DNA from: Micrococcus porci
GTDB taxonomy: Bacteria > Actinomycetota > Actinomycetes > Actinomycetales > Micrococcaceae
Assembly (NCBI RefSeq): GCF_020097155.1
Contig: NZ_CP083691.1
Coordinates: 2,356,001-2,420,000 of the forward strand
Length of the DNA stretch: 64,000 nt
Direction of reading: 5' to 3'
Shown: one piece after another, positions 1-7,181 of the stretch
Layout of the letters: every line of letters starts with the position of its first letter
How positions within the stretch are numbered: position 1 is the first letter of the stretch
Notes under the pieces: generated by a model
Database searches by the model: none
What the model was told of the DNA's origin: nothing
The model's input: only the letters and a program-made list of their open reading frames with translations
Program-made: the position numbers and the translations under genes

Positions 1-1
1 G

Positions 2-76
2 CGGCGGGCCAACGAGGTCCTCAAGCGTGCTGCGTCTTTCTTCGGGGCGGAGCTCGACCGCCACTACCGGAAGTAG
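2..76 (+). CDS. IS3-family transposase OrfA, C-terminal 24 residues (partial at window edge)
   Basis: The frame reads RRANEVLKRAASFF, then ELDRHYRK and a TAG at 74-76. This is the typical tail of the small helix-turn-helix OrfA of IS3 elements (pattern RRANEILK, then FFAAELDR). OrfB begins in another frame just downstream. In this family the two frames are normally joined by programmed -1 frameshifting, but the slippery site would be upstream or close to the window edge and was not identified. Confidence 0.75.
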   Translation, partial: RRANEVLKRAASFFGAELDRHYRK

Positions 77-156
77 TCGCGTTCATCGACGCGAACAAGG
101 ATGACCTGGTCGACGGTCGCCGGCTCGGAGTCGAGCTCATCTGCAGGCTGCTGCAG

Positions 157-996
157 GTGGCTCCGAGCAGCTACTACGCCGCCAAGACCCGCGCCCCCTC
201 GGCTCGCGCGGTGCGGGACGAGGAGCTGATCCCGCAGCTGGTCGAGCTCTGGGAGACGAACTACCGCGTCTATGGAATCCGCAAGCTCTGGAAAGCCGCC
301 GGCCGGGCGGGGATCATGATCGGCCGAGACCAGACCGCCCGGCTGATGCGCGCTGCAGGCATCGAGGGTGCGCGGCGGTCGAAGAGGGTCAAGACCACCC
401 GGCCGGACCCGGCGTCGGCGCGGCACCCGGACCTCGTGAAGCGGGAGTTCACCGCGCCTGCCCCGAACCGGCTCTGGGTCACCGACCTGACGTTCGTGCC
501 GACGTGGGCCGGCGTCGCGTACGTCTGCTTCATCGTCGACGCGTTCAGCAGGATGATCGTAGGGTGGCGGTGCGCGTCACACATGCGCACCGAGATGGTC
601 CTCGACGCGATCGAGATGGCCCGCTGGTCCCGCGGCGCTCGCCACGAGGACCTGCGCTGTCACAGCGACGCGGGGTCTCAATTCACCTCCATTCGCTACG
701 GCGAACGCCTCGCCGAGATCGGAGCGACACCGTCGATCGGGACCGTCGGGGACAGCTATGACAACGCCCTGGCCGAGACCGTGAACGGCTATTACAAGGC
801 CGAGCTCGTCCGCGGACCCGCACGGCCAGGTCCCTGGCGAACGGTCGAGGACCTCGAGCTCGCGACCCTCGGGTGGGTGTCCTGGCACAACACGCAACGC
901 CTCCACGGCTACCTCGGCGACGTCCCACCCGCCGAGTTCGAGGACACGTTCTATGCTGTCGAAGCCGGCCGCGAACAGCTGGTCGGAATCAAATAG
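157..996 (+). CDS. IS3-family transposase OrfB (rve integrase domain)
   Basis: This is the DDE recombinase that cuts and joins the IS ends. The 279-residue reading has the N-terminal HTH_21 region (SSYYAAKTR, YGIRKLW) and the rve core: NRLWVTDLTFVPT carries the first Asp, CHSDAGSQF the second, and NALAETVNGYYKAEL the Glu. The C-terminus is WHNTQRLHGYLGDVPPAEFE. The open frame continues upstream of the GTG at 157 (AFIDANKDD, then ELICRLLQ), which matches family proteins, so the natural product is probably an OrfA-OrfB fusion made by frameshift and the GTG is only the first formal start. It looks intact. Confidence 0.85.
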   Translation: MAPSSYYAAKTRAPSARAVRDEELIPQLVELWETNYRVYGIRKLWKAAGRAGIMIGRDQTARLMRAAGIEGARRSKRVKTTRPDPASARHPDLVKREFTAPAPNRLWVTDLTFVPTWAGVAYVCFIVDAFSRMIVGWRCASHMRTEMVLDAIEMARWSRGARHEDLRCHSDAGSQFTSIRYGERLAEIGATPSIGTVGDSYDNALAETVNGYYKAELVRGPARPGPWRTVEDLELATLGWVSWHNTQRLHGYLGDVPPAEFEDTFYAVEAGREQLVGIK

Positions 997-1027
997 CGCG
1001 AGTCTCCATCAGACCCAGGGCGCTTCA

Positions 1028-1642
1028 CTGCAGCGTGAGAAGGAGAGGTTGGGTCAGGCAATCGCGGCCGCGAAGGGTCGGTTAGCCGAGGCCTCAGAGG
1101 CTGCGGAATCGGGGGCGCGGCGTCTATTGACCAAGAACGGCGAAGACCTCGAATTGGCAGTGGAGGAGGCCCTCTCGGCCCTGGGCTTTGAGGTTACGCT
1201 TATGGATTCGGATGGGGTGGCCAAACTCGAGGACCTGCGGGTGAGTACAAGTTCCGGGACGTGGACCGCGCTTGTGGAGGTCAAGGGCTACTCCAAGGCT
1301 GGTAAGTCCAACGACTTCCAAAAGTTTGCCCGGTACAGCTCTGAGTACAGTCGCCAGACAAACATGCAACCGGACGCCTACTGGTACGTGGTAAATGCGT
1401 ACATGGGACAACCTCCGGCCGCTCGGCCGGGCCCCTTCGAGTCAGTGCAGGACCACGTTCAAACCTTCAGCGAGGAGGGTGGTCTTGTAATTCCGACCGC
1501 AGAACTCTTCCGCCTGGTCAGGTCCGTCGAGGCCGGCGTTCTCACCACGGGGGCAGCGCAGGCCTCTCTTACTAGCCAGCGGGGTCTCTACAGTACAGAT
1601 TCACTGACTCACGAGGCGTCTGATGGGGGCACTGCGGAGTAG
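1028..1642 (+). pseudogene. 5'-truncated gene of unknown function with a possible nuclease-like fold, cut by the IS3 element
   Basis: An open frame runs directly out of the IS3 end (LQREKERLGQ) for about 204 residues to a TAG. The first third looks like a charged coiled coil (QREKERLGQAIAAAKGRL). The middle has an ELAVEEALSALGFEV helix, then TALVEVKGYSKA, followed by KFARYSSEY. A hydrophobic strand, a helix near E, and a V-E-V-K strand resemble the PD-(D/E)xK arrangement of restriction-like endonucleases. That is inference from pattern only. No start codon with a ribosome site is visible on this side of the IS, so the N-terminus was lost or lies beyond the IS outside the window. Confidence 0.5.
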
Positions 1643-1808
1643 ACGGCAGTCCCCAGTCACCAGCACCAGGAACACCGGCGGCGACGGCCACGGGCATCTC
1701 GAACCGACCGACGTGTCCCCAGAGCTGGCCGACTACATACGCCACCTCACACTCGCAGCCGTCGCCTACCTCCTGGCTGAGGTCCAGCACACGCCCCCTC
1801 GACAGTGA
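1623..1808 (+). pseudogene. C-terminal remnant of an Abi_C (abortive infection) family gene
   Basis: The frame reads RNTGGDGHGHLEP, then VSPELADYIRHLTLAA and ends AYLLAEVQ. It lines up almost residue for residue with the last 40 residues of the full-length gene at 15881-16678 (RNDGGDGHGHLNP, VSPELAEYVRVVTLAA, KFLLD). The upstream part of the frame shows no likeness to the intact copy. The piece overlaps the end of the truncated gene before it by about 20 bases. I read it as the tail of a second, lost paralogue. It could in theory be expressed as a 61-residue peptide, but nothing supports that. Confidence 0.6.
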
Positions 1809-1833
1809 CTGCTGTACGGACCGGGGGACGTCG

Positions 1834-2307
1834 GTGACACCGCCCGCGGCCGAGGGCCACTTTTCGCGGGCCACACTGACTGACCTGCTCTGCGAAAAGT
1901 TCATCGCGTGTCGTGTGAAATCTTCACTGCATCTCGACAGCGACGCCCGCCGCGGGACCACACGGGATGTGGAACTGGAGCCCTTCGAGATGGCAGTGCA
2001 CCCCCTCCATGACCGGAGCACCGGACGCCCGCTCACGCCTCTGACATGGTTCGAGACCATCAACCTCTGCAACGAGCTATCCAATGCCGAAGAGCTGCAG
2101 CCGGCCTACACGCGTGCTGGGGACGGACGCTCCGTTACCTGGAACACGAGCGCTGACGGGTACCGATTGCCCACCGAGGCCGAGTGGGAGTACGCCTGCC
2201 GCGCCGGAACGACCTCGCCCGCCTACGGGCCGCTTGAAGACATCGCCTGGACCGGCCTCGACCACCTCGAGGGCCCCCAGCCCGTCGTCCGTTCAGAGAA
2301 CCCTTGA
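1834..2307 (+). pseudogene. Truncated formylglycine-generating-enzyme (SUMF1/FGE-sulfatase) family gene
   Basis: Recognisable blocks are VELEPFEMAVHP (entry strand of the fold), PLTPLTWFETINLCNELS, and GYRLPTEAEWEYACRAG followed by PLEDIAWT. These belong to the FGE-sulfatase fold. Everything after IAWT is missing, namely the GNVWEWC and FRVVRGG-type blocks that carry the active-site cysteines, and a piece between the first two blocks is also short. The remaining reading ends SENP with a TGA at 2305-2307. That stop overlaps the -35 element of the merA promoter, so the mercury cluster appears to have joined inside this gene. It is very unlikely to be functional. Confidence 0.65.
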
Positions 2308-2335
2308 CCTTCCCCCGTAGGGGAAGGTGCAGACT
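2304..2335 (+). promoter_or_regulatory. MerR-type promoter/operator in front of merA
   Basis: The -35 is TTGACC (2304-2309) and the best -10 is CAGACT (2330-2335). The spacer is about 20 bases, longer than the usual 17, as is typical of promoters twisted open by MerR-family activators. The spacer holds a perfect dyad with arms ACCTTCCCC (2307-2315) and GGGGAAGGT (2320-2328) around four bases. The arm sequence resembles the CCTTCC/GGAAGG operators of CueR-like regulators more than the GTAC dyad of Tn501 mer, so the sensed metal cannot be read from the site. Confidence 0.75.
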
Positions 2336-2419
2336 GAAGATCAACCACTGGAAAACCAGCCATCAGCTTCTGCCGTCACGCAATGAACCGGTGCCCGATG
2401 GCAGTGTAGGGAGATTCGC

Positions 2420-3856
2420 ATGAACGAGGCAGTACCGCATTTCGATCTGGCGATCATCGGTTCCGGTGGTGGCGCGTTCGCTGCCGCGATCAGGGCAACG
2501 AACCTCGACAAACGGGTCGTCATGATCGAACGCGGGACCGTGGGCGGGACCTGCGTGAACACCGGATGCATCCCCTCCAAGGCTCTGCTCGCCGCAGCCG
2601 AGGCACGCCACACCGCCCAGGACGCCGGCAGGTTCCCCGGCCTCACCGCCACCGCGGGACCCGTGGACATGGAAGCACTCATCGCGGGAGAGCGCGCCTT
2701 GGTGGAGAATGTGCGCTCCGATAAGTACGTGGACCTCGTCGCGGACTACGGGTGGGAGCTGCGCCACGGCAATGCTGTATTCACCGGCACCGCCGCGGAC
2801 CCTGCGCTGGAGGTCACCGCGCAGGACGGGACCAGGGAGACGATCACGGCCGCCCACTATCTGGTCGCGACCGGCTCCACCCCGTGGGCCGCACCGATCA
2901 ATGGTCTGGACACGGTCGATTACCTGACATCGACCACGGCCATGGACCTCGACGAGGTACCCGAGTCCTTGCTGGTCATCGGCGGCGGGTACGTCGCCCT
3001 GGAACATGCCCAACTCTTCGCCCGCCTCGGCTCGAAGGTCACCATGCTGGTGCGCTCTCGCCTGGCATCGGGTGAGGAACCCGAAGCATCCAGGGCATTG
3101 ATGAGCGTCTTCGCCAACGAGGGCATCCGGGTCATCCGCCGCTCCACCGTCTCCTCCATCACCCAGGACACGGACGGCGGCATTGCCGCCCAGGCCGACA
3201 TCGCCGGCGGGCGCGAAACCCTCCGGGCCTCCAAGGTCCTCATCGCCACGGGTCGGCGCCCGGTCACCGACGGGCTAAACCTGGCCGGGGTGAGCGTGAA
3301 GACCGGGGACAAGGGGGAAGTCGTCGTCGAGGACACCCTGGTGAGCTCTAACCCACGCGTTTGGGCTGCGGGGGACGTGACCGGGCACCCCGAATACGTG
3401 TACGTCGCCGCATCCCACGGCACCCTGATGGTCGACAACGCCTTCAGCGACGCCGGCCGCGCCGTGGACTACAGCCACCTGCCCCGCGTCACGTTCACCA
3501 GCCCTAACCTCGCGGTTGTCGGCATGACCGACAAGCAGGCAAGAGACGCCGGGATCAGGTGCGAATGCCGGGTTGTACCGCTGGAATACATACCCCGCGC
3601 CGTGGTGAACCGGGACACCCGCGGATTCATCAAGATGGTCGCAGACGCCGACACCGGCAGGATCGTCGGTATCACCGCCGTCGCGAAGGAAGCCGGCGAC
3701 CTCGCTGCAACAGGCGTGTACATCCTGCAGGCCGGGATGACCGTCGATCAGGTCGCGAACCTCTGGAGCCCGTACCTGACCATGGCCGAGGGCATCAAGA
3801 TCGTTGCCCAGTCCTTCAAGACGGATGTCTCCAAACTTTCCTGCTGCGCCGCCTGA
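2420..3856 (+). CDS. merA: Mercuric reductase, short form without the N-terminal metal-binding domain
   Basis: Cytosolic FAD enzyme that reduces Hg(II) to volatile Hg(0) with NADPH. The 478 residues hold an FAD-binding IIGSGGGAF (12-20), the redox pair in GGTCVNTGCIPSK (Cys45, Cys50), an NAD(P)-binding LVIGGGYVALEHA, and an AAGDVTG motif. The family-specific features are a Tyr in WSPYLTMAEG (Tyr452) and the vicinal Cys475-Cys476 in the tail SCCAA that hands Hg(II) to the active site of the other subunit. The N-terminal HMA domain (GMTCxxC) of Tn501 MerA is absent, as in many actinobacterial forms. AGGGAG lies eight bases before the ATG. merB follows 59 bases downstream. Confidence 0.95.
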   Translation: MNEAVPHFDLAIIGSGGGAFAAAIRATNLDKRVVMIERGTVGGTCVNTGCIPSKALLAAAEARHTAQDAGRFPGLTATAGPVDMEALIAGERALVENVRSDKYVDLVADYGWELRHGNAVFTGTAADPALEVTAQDGTRETITAAHYLVATGSTPWAAPINGLDTVDYLTSTTAMDLDEVPESLLVIGGGYVALEHAQLFARLGSKVTMLVRSRLASGEEPEASRALMSVFANEGIRVIRRSTVSSITQDTDGGIAAQADIAGGRETLRASKVLIATGRRPVTDGLNLAGVSVKTGDKGEVVVEDTLVSSNPRVWAAGDVTGHPEYVYVAASHGTLMVDNAFSDAGRAVDYSHLPRVTFTSPNLAVVGMTDKQARDAGIRCECRVVPLEYIPRAVVNRDTRGFIKMVADADTGRIVGITAVAKEAGDLAATGVYILQAGMTVDQVANLWSPYLTMAEGIKIVAQSFKTDVSKLSCCAA

Positions 3857-3915
3857 ACACCTGAACCACCGATCGCCGAACACTGACACACCATGCCTTG
3901 AAAGGAACGACCGCG

Positions 3916-4578
3916 ATGAACAACATCAGCGAGGTCACTGACCGGCTTGCGTCCAACGAGACGGGGATGGAGCCCTGGCTGTGGATGCCCCTACTGAAAC
4001 TCCTCGCCCTGGGCGACCCGGTCGACGTGAGCGACCTCGCCGCGGCGACCGGCCGTGCCGGGGAGGAAGTCCGCACTGCCCTCAAGGCGATGGGCGACAC
4101 GGAGTACGACGGGTCCGGGCGGATCATCGGGCAGGGCCTGACGCAGCGCCCCACGCAGCACCGGTTCGAGGTAAACGGTGAGCAACTCTACACCTGGTGC
4201 GCGCTGGACACCCTGATCTTCCCGACCCTGCTGGGCGCATCCGCGCGTATCGAATCCTCACATCAGGCCACAGGCACCCCGGTACGGGTGGCTGTCACAG
4301 CGATGGGTGTCACCAGCGTGGAGCCGGCCACCGCCGTGGTGTCCCTGGTGAACCCGGAGGACATCAGCTCCGTCCGCTCATCGTTCTGCAACCAGGTCCA
4401 CTTCTTCGCCTCACCCGACGACGCAGCGCCCTGGCTCGAAACCCACCCCGGCGGCACCATCATGCCTGTCAAAGAGGCCTACGAACTCGGATCCTCCATG
4501 GCTGAGAAGATGCTCACCCACACACCAGGACCCGCCACCGACCAGGTAAGCAACGGCGTCCAAAGCTGCGCCTGCTGA
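3916..4578 (+). CDS. merB: Organomercurial lyase
   Basis: It cleaves the carbon-mercury bond of organomercurials by protonolysis and passes Hg(II) to MerA. The 220 residues contain the winged-helix-like N-terminus and the catalytic set: Cys95 and Asp98 in YTWCALDTLIFP, and Cys158 in SSFCNQVHFF. These match Cys96, Asp99 and Cys159 of the R831b enzyme. The ATG at 3916 is preferred over a TTG at 3898 because AAAGGA stands nine bases upstream. The protein ends SCAC, an extra Cys-x-Cys tail (Cys218, Cys220) that echoes the MerA tail; this may be a metal relay or chance. Its position after merA makes the cluster broad-spectrum. Confidence 0.93.
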   Translation: MNNISEVTDRLASNETGMEPWLWMPLLKLLALGDPVDVSDLAAATGRAGEEVRTALKAMGDTEYDGSGRIIGQGLTQRPTQHRFEVNGEQLYTWCALDTLIFPTLLGASARIESSHQATGTPVRVAVTAMGVTSVEPATAVVSLVNPEDISSVRSSFCNQVHFFASPDDAAPWLETHPGGTIMPVKEAYELGSSMAEKMLTHTPGPATDQVSNGVQSCAC

Positions 4579-4632
4579 ACCAACCGACCACCCACCACTA
4601 CCCGCCGGACCACCACTGGCAACTGGAGGGCT

Positions 4633-4655
4633 TGCACGGGTTCAGTACCGGTGCA
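4633..4655. promoter_or_regulatory. Possible regulatory dyad between merB and the second flavoprotein gene
   Basis: The 160-base gap contains an imperfect inverted repeat with outer arms TGCAC (4633-4637) and GTGCA (4651-4655) and a matching GGT/ACC inside. It lies about 85 bases before the next start and overlaps a TTGCAC that could serve as a -35. It might give the second flavoprotein its own promoter. Support is weak and it may simply be a hairpin. Confidence 0.25.
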
Positions 4656-4741
4656 GGAGGCGGGCCGGGGCCGGTGCGAGATGTTGACGAAGGACCGGAA
4701 AGAGCCGGGAAAGATCCGCTGAATCTGAAGGAGAAATTCTC

Positions 4742-6112
4742 ATGAGTGAACATTTCGATGTTGCCGTCCTCGGTCTGGGCCCAGGCGGGGAGGTCGCGGC
4801 CGACCGGCTTCTGAAAGCCGGGAAGAACGTCGTGGTCTTCGAGCGGGAACTAATCGGCGGGGAATGCGCCTACTGGGCGTGTATCCCTTCCAAGACCGTC
4901 CTGCGGCCGCCGGAAGCGCGCACGGAAGTTCAACGGGCCGCCGGTGTCTCCGGCGCCGAACTGGACTGGGCTGCCACTGCAAAGTACCGGGACTACATGA
5001 TCCGGAACCTCGATGACCAGGCACAGGTCGACGGGTACATCAAAGAGGGCGCCGTGGTGATCAAGGACGAAGCTCGGATTACCGGACCGGGCCGGATCCA
5101 GGCTGGAGACCGCGAGATCACAGCCGAGAACATCATTATCGCCACCGGCTCCGACGCCGTGATCCCACCGTTGGACGGCATCGACCAGATCACGGCCTGG
5201 ACGAACCGTGAAACCTACACCACCAGCACGCTCCCCGAGCGGGCGGTCATCATCGGCGGCAGCGCCGTCGGCGTGGAAACCGCGACGTTCCTGGCCCGCT
5301 TCGGAGTGGCCATCACCCTGATCCACTGCGGCGAGAGGTTACTGGACCGCGAAGGGCCCCGGGTGGGGGAACTTGCCCACCAGTACCTGCAGGAGGCCGG
5401 CATCGACATCCGGCTGGCCACCTCCGCCGTCCAGGCGCGGCGCGAGGGAGCCGACAGCATCATCAAGCTTCAGACACGCGACGGCGATCCAGCCGGTGAG
5501 GTGGCAGCAGACGTCGTGATCTTCGGTACCGGCCGCACACCACGCACCGAAGGACTCGGCTTCGAACACGCTGGCGTAACCCTCGGCGACCACGGAGAAA
5601 TCCAGATCGACGACCACTGCCGCGCCGGCGAAAACACGTGGGCCATCGGCGACGTCACCGGCATCATGCCTTTCACCCACGTCGCGAAGTACCAAGGCCG
5701 GATCGCCGCCGACGCCATCCTCGGCCGACCCCACCCGGCCACCTACGACGGCATACCGCGTGTCGTATTCACCGACCCCGAAATCGCCGGCGCCGGACTA
5801 ACCCAGGAACAGGCAACGAAGCAGGGCATCCGCACCATCGCCACGGAACTGGACCTCGCCGACGCCATCGCCCGACCCTGGACCTACGAGCAGGACCCCC
5901 GCGGGCACCTCGGCCTACTCGCCGACGCCGACCGGAAGATCCTCATCGGAGCCTGGGCCGTCGGCCCCATGGCCGGAGAGTGGATCCACCACGCCTCCCT
6001 CGCCATCCGCACGCAACTGCCGATCGACACGCTCCTGGACCAGGTCGCCCAATTCCCGACCTACCACGAGGCCTACCAGGTCGCCCTCGAACAACTCGAC
6101 CTCACCCCCTAA
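4742..6112 (+). CDS. FAD-dependent NAD(P)H disulfide oxidoreductase of the mer cluster (not a canonical MerA)
   Basis: A 456-residue member of the lipoamide dehydrogenase / mercuric reductase superfamily. It has the FAD site VLGLGPGGEVAA (9-20), a redox pair in GGECAYWACIPSK (Cys42, Cys47), a nucleotide site IIGGSAVGVETATF, and an AIGDVTG motif. It differs from MerA in having no C-terminal vicinal cysteines and no WSPYLTM block. It differs from lipoamide dehydrogenase in that HPT-x-x-E is replaced by FPTYHEAY. It may therefore reduce a small disulfide or a thiol carrier that supports Hg detoxification; the substrate is not known. AAGGAG lies eight bases before the ATG. The spacing suggests co-expression with merA-merB. 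Confidence 0.8.
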   Translation: MSEHFDVAVLGLGPGGEVAADRLLKAGKNVVVFERELIGGECAYWACIPSKTVLRPPEARTEVQRAAGVSGAELDWAATAKYRDYMIRNLDDQAQVDGYIKEGAVVIKDEARITGPGRIQAGDREITAENIIIATGSDAVIPPLDGIDQITAWTNRETYTTSTLPERAVIIGGSAVGVETATFLARFGVAITLIHCGERLLDREGPRVGELAHQYLQEAGIDIRLATSAVQARREGADSIIKLQTRDGDPAGEVAADVVIFGTGRTPRTEGLGFEHAGVTLGDHGEIQIDDHCRAGENTWAIGDVTGIMPFTHVAKYQGRIAADAILGRPHPATYDGIPRVVFTDPEIAGAGLTQEQATKQGIRTIATELDLADAIARPWTYEQDPRGHLGLLADADRKILIGAWAVGPMAGEWIHHASLAIRTQLPIDTLLDQVAQFPTYHEAYQVALEQLDLTP

Positions 6113-6183
6113 CCGGGTCGAGAAACGTACAGGCGGGAGCACGAAGGAATTGGCACACCACAAAGACCCCCATCACCTTCGTG

Positions 6184-6205
6184 ATCTTCCAGCAAAATGG
6201 AAGAT
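6184..6205. promoter_or_regulatory. MerR-type operator dyad upstream of merR
   Basis: Perfect inverted repeat with arms ATCTTCCA (6184-6191) and TGGAAGAT (6198-6205) around six bases, ending 29 bases before the merR start. The architecture resembles the dyad before merA (TTCC and GGAA half-sites) but the sequence is not the same. It is a likely autoregulatory site. I see only weak -35 and -10 matches. Confidence 0.6.
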
Positions 6206-6234
6206 TACGGAGTCTTTCGAGAACGAGGTGAAGC

Positions 6235-6624
6235 ATGCGTATCGGTGAAGTAGCGGCGGCCTCCGGCGTGACGACCAAGGCCTTGAGGTTTTACGAGGAG
6301 CGAGGGCTCCTGCCGCAGGCCGACCGAGCCACCAACGGCTACCGCGACTATCCAGAGGACACGATCGTCAGGCTTGAATTCATCCGGCGCAGCCAAGTTG
6401 CCGGCCTCACTCTGGCCGAAATCCTCGACATCCTCCAAATCCGGGATGCTGGCACGGCGCCGTGCGGCCACGTGCGTGATCAGCTTGCCGAGCACCTGAC
6501 GAACCTGGACAGGCACATCGCCGAACTCACCGCGCTCAGAGAAACCGTTGCCGGCCTTCACGGAACCGCGGCGGCCGGCGACCCCGCTCAGTGCAATGCC
6601 GAAGTCATCTGTAGCTACCTTTGA
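6235..6624 (+). CDS. merR: MerR-family metal-responsive regulator
   Basis: A 129-residue activator-repressor. The N-terminal winged helix-turn-helix reads MRIGEVAAASGVTTKALRFY, then EERGLLPQ and GYRDYPED, followed by a dimerisation helix. Metal-site cysteines are Cys77 (in APCGHV), Cys120 and Cys126 (in QCNAEVIC). A Cys at the position equivalent to 77/79 marks members that sense divalent ions (Hg, Zn, Cd, Pb) rather than copper, so Hg(II) sensing fits. The 120-126 spacing is tighter than the nine residues of Tn501 MerR. GAGGTG precedes the ATG by four bases. Unusually, it is last in the cluster and on the same strand as merA. Confidence 0.85.
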   Translation: MRIGEVAAASGVTTKALRFYEERGLLPQADRATNGYRDYPEDTIVRLEFIRRSQVAGLTLAEILDILQIRDAGTAPCGHVRDQLAEHLTNLDRHIAELTALRETVAGLHGTAAAGDPAQCNAEVICSYL

Positions 6625-6664
6625 TCATCGGCACATCCACAACCAGACGTTTCAACGGAATCAC

Positions 6665-6805
6665 TCAGCGACGACGGACCGCAATCCATAAGCCGCACCG
6701 CCGGCAGACGTAAGCCGCGCCATCCGCCAACGCGTGCAACCTGCTCAACGGCAGACGCCGCCCACAGCACGAACAGTGCGCACTGGTGTCGCTGGTTTGG
6801 ACCAT
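6665..6805 (-). CDS. Possible 46-residue zinc-ribbon miniprotein
   Basis: Reading the minus strand from an ATG at 6805 gives 46 residues: MVQTSDTSAHCSCCGRRLPL, then a short linker, YVCRRCGLWIAVRRR and a TGA. Two pairs, Cys11-x-Cys13-Cys14 and Cys34-x2-Cys37, form a treble-clef or ribbon-like spacing with basic tails. Tiny ribbon proteins of this kind are common in actinobacterial mobile DNA, but I cannot name a family. There is no strong ribosome site. It converges on merR, 40 bases away. An overlapping 65-residue reading in another frame has no such pattern. Confidence 0.35.
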   Translation of the reverse strand: MVQTSDTSAHCSCCGRRLPLSRLHALADGAAYVCRRCGLWIAVRRR

Positions 6806-7181
6806 TGTCCATCGTAAGACCGACTCTTCAACCACAGGCCCTCTAGGGCGGGGTCTAGGATTTCACGACAAAACGTTTGTTGCGCCAGGGGTGCCTATGA
6901 AACCCGCCGTCAGCCGGACGTAGAACCTGTCGTCTGCGGAAAGCTCAGATCCGATCACCCACCTGATTAGCAGGCCTTAAAGCGTTACAAAAACCACGCC
7001 ATTTAGCGCTGCGATTCACACCGTCTCTGACGTGATGATCTCGTGGGCGGGCGGGGCGTGTAAAGGGGTATACCCGACTGGACACGGACCCAGAGAGACC
7101 CCTGCACCGCCGGGGCCCCGTCCGAAACGTGCGCATCCCCGGGACGAAGGAGGGCCCGGGCCCCTGACCCCGAGGAACGGA
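6806..7181. other. Non-coding stretch between the mer cluster and an unknown gene
   Basis: I see no convincing gene in either strand. Base composition is lower in GC than the surroundings around 6840-7020. A perfect ten-base palindrome GGGTATACCC lies at 7066-7075, and a related GGTATACC is found at 12877-12884. Their role is unknown. Confidence 0.5.

Larger units (their letters stand above)
1..1027 (+). mobile_element. IS3-family insertion sequence, right part only (left end lies before the window)
   Basis: The element carries the tail of an OrfA and a complete OrfB integrase-type transposase. Its right end is inferred at about 1000-1027, where GAGTCTCCATCAGACC leads to a terminal TTCA, as in actinobacterial IS3 elements that end in TGAA. 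I cannot see the left terminal repeat or a target duplication, so the exact boundary is inference. Immediately after 1027 a different reading frame opens that has no start of its own, which fits insertion into a gene. Confidence 0.8.

Noticed and set aside
1572..2084. Minus-strand 170-residue reading opposite the Abi_C tail and FGE fragment
   Set aside because: The plus strand carries clear family motifs in this stretch. The minus reading is serine/arginine-rich with no recognisable domain.
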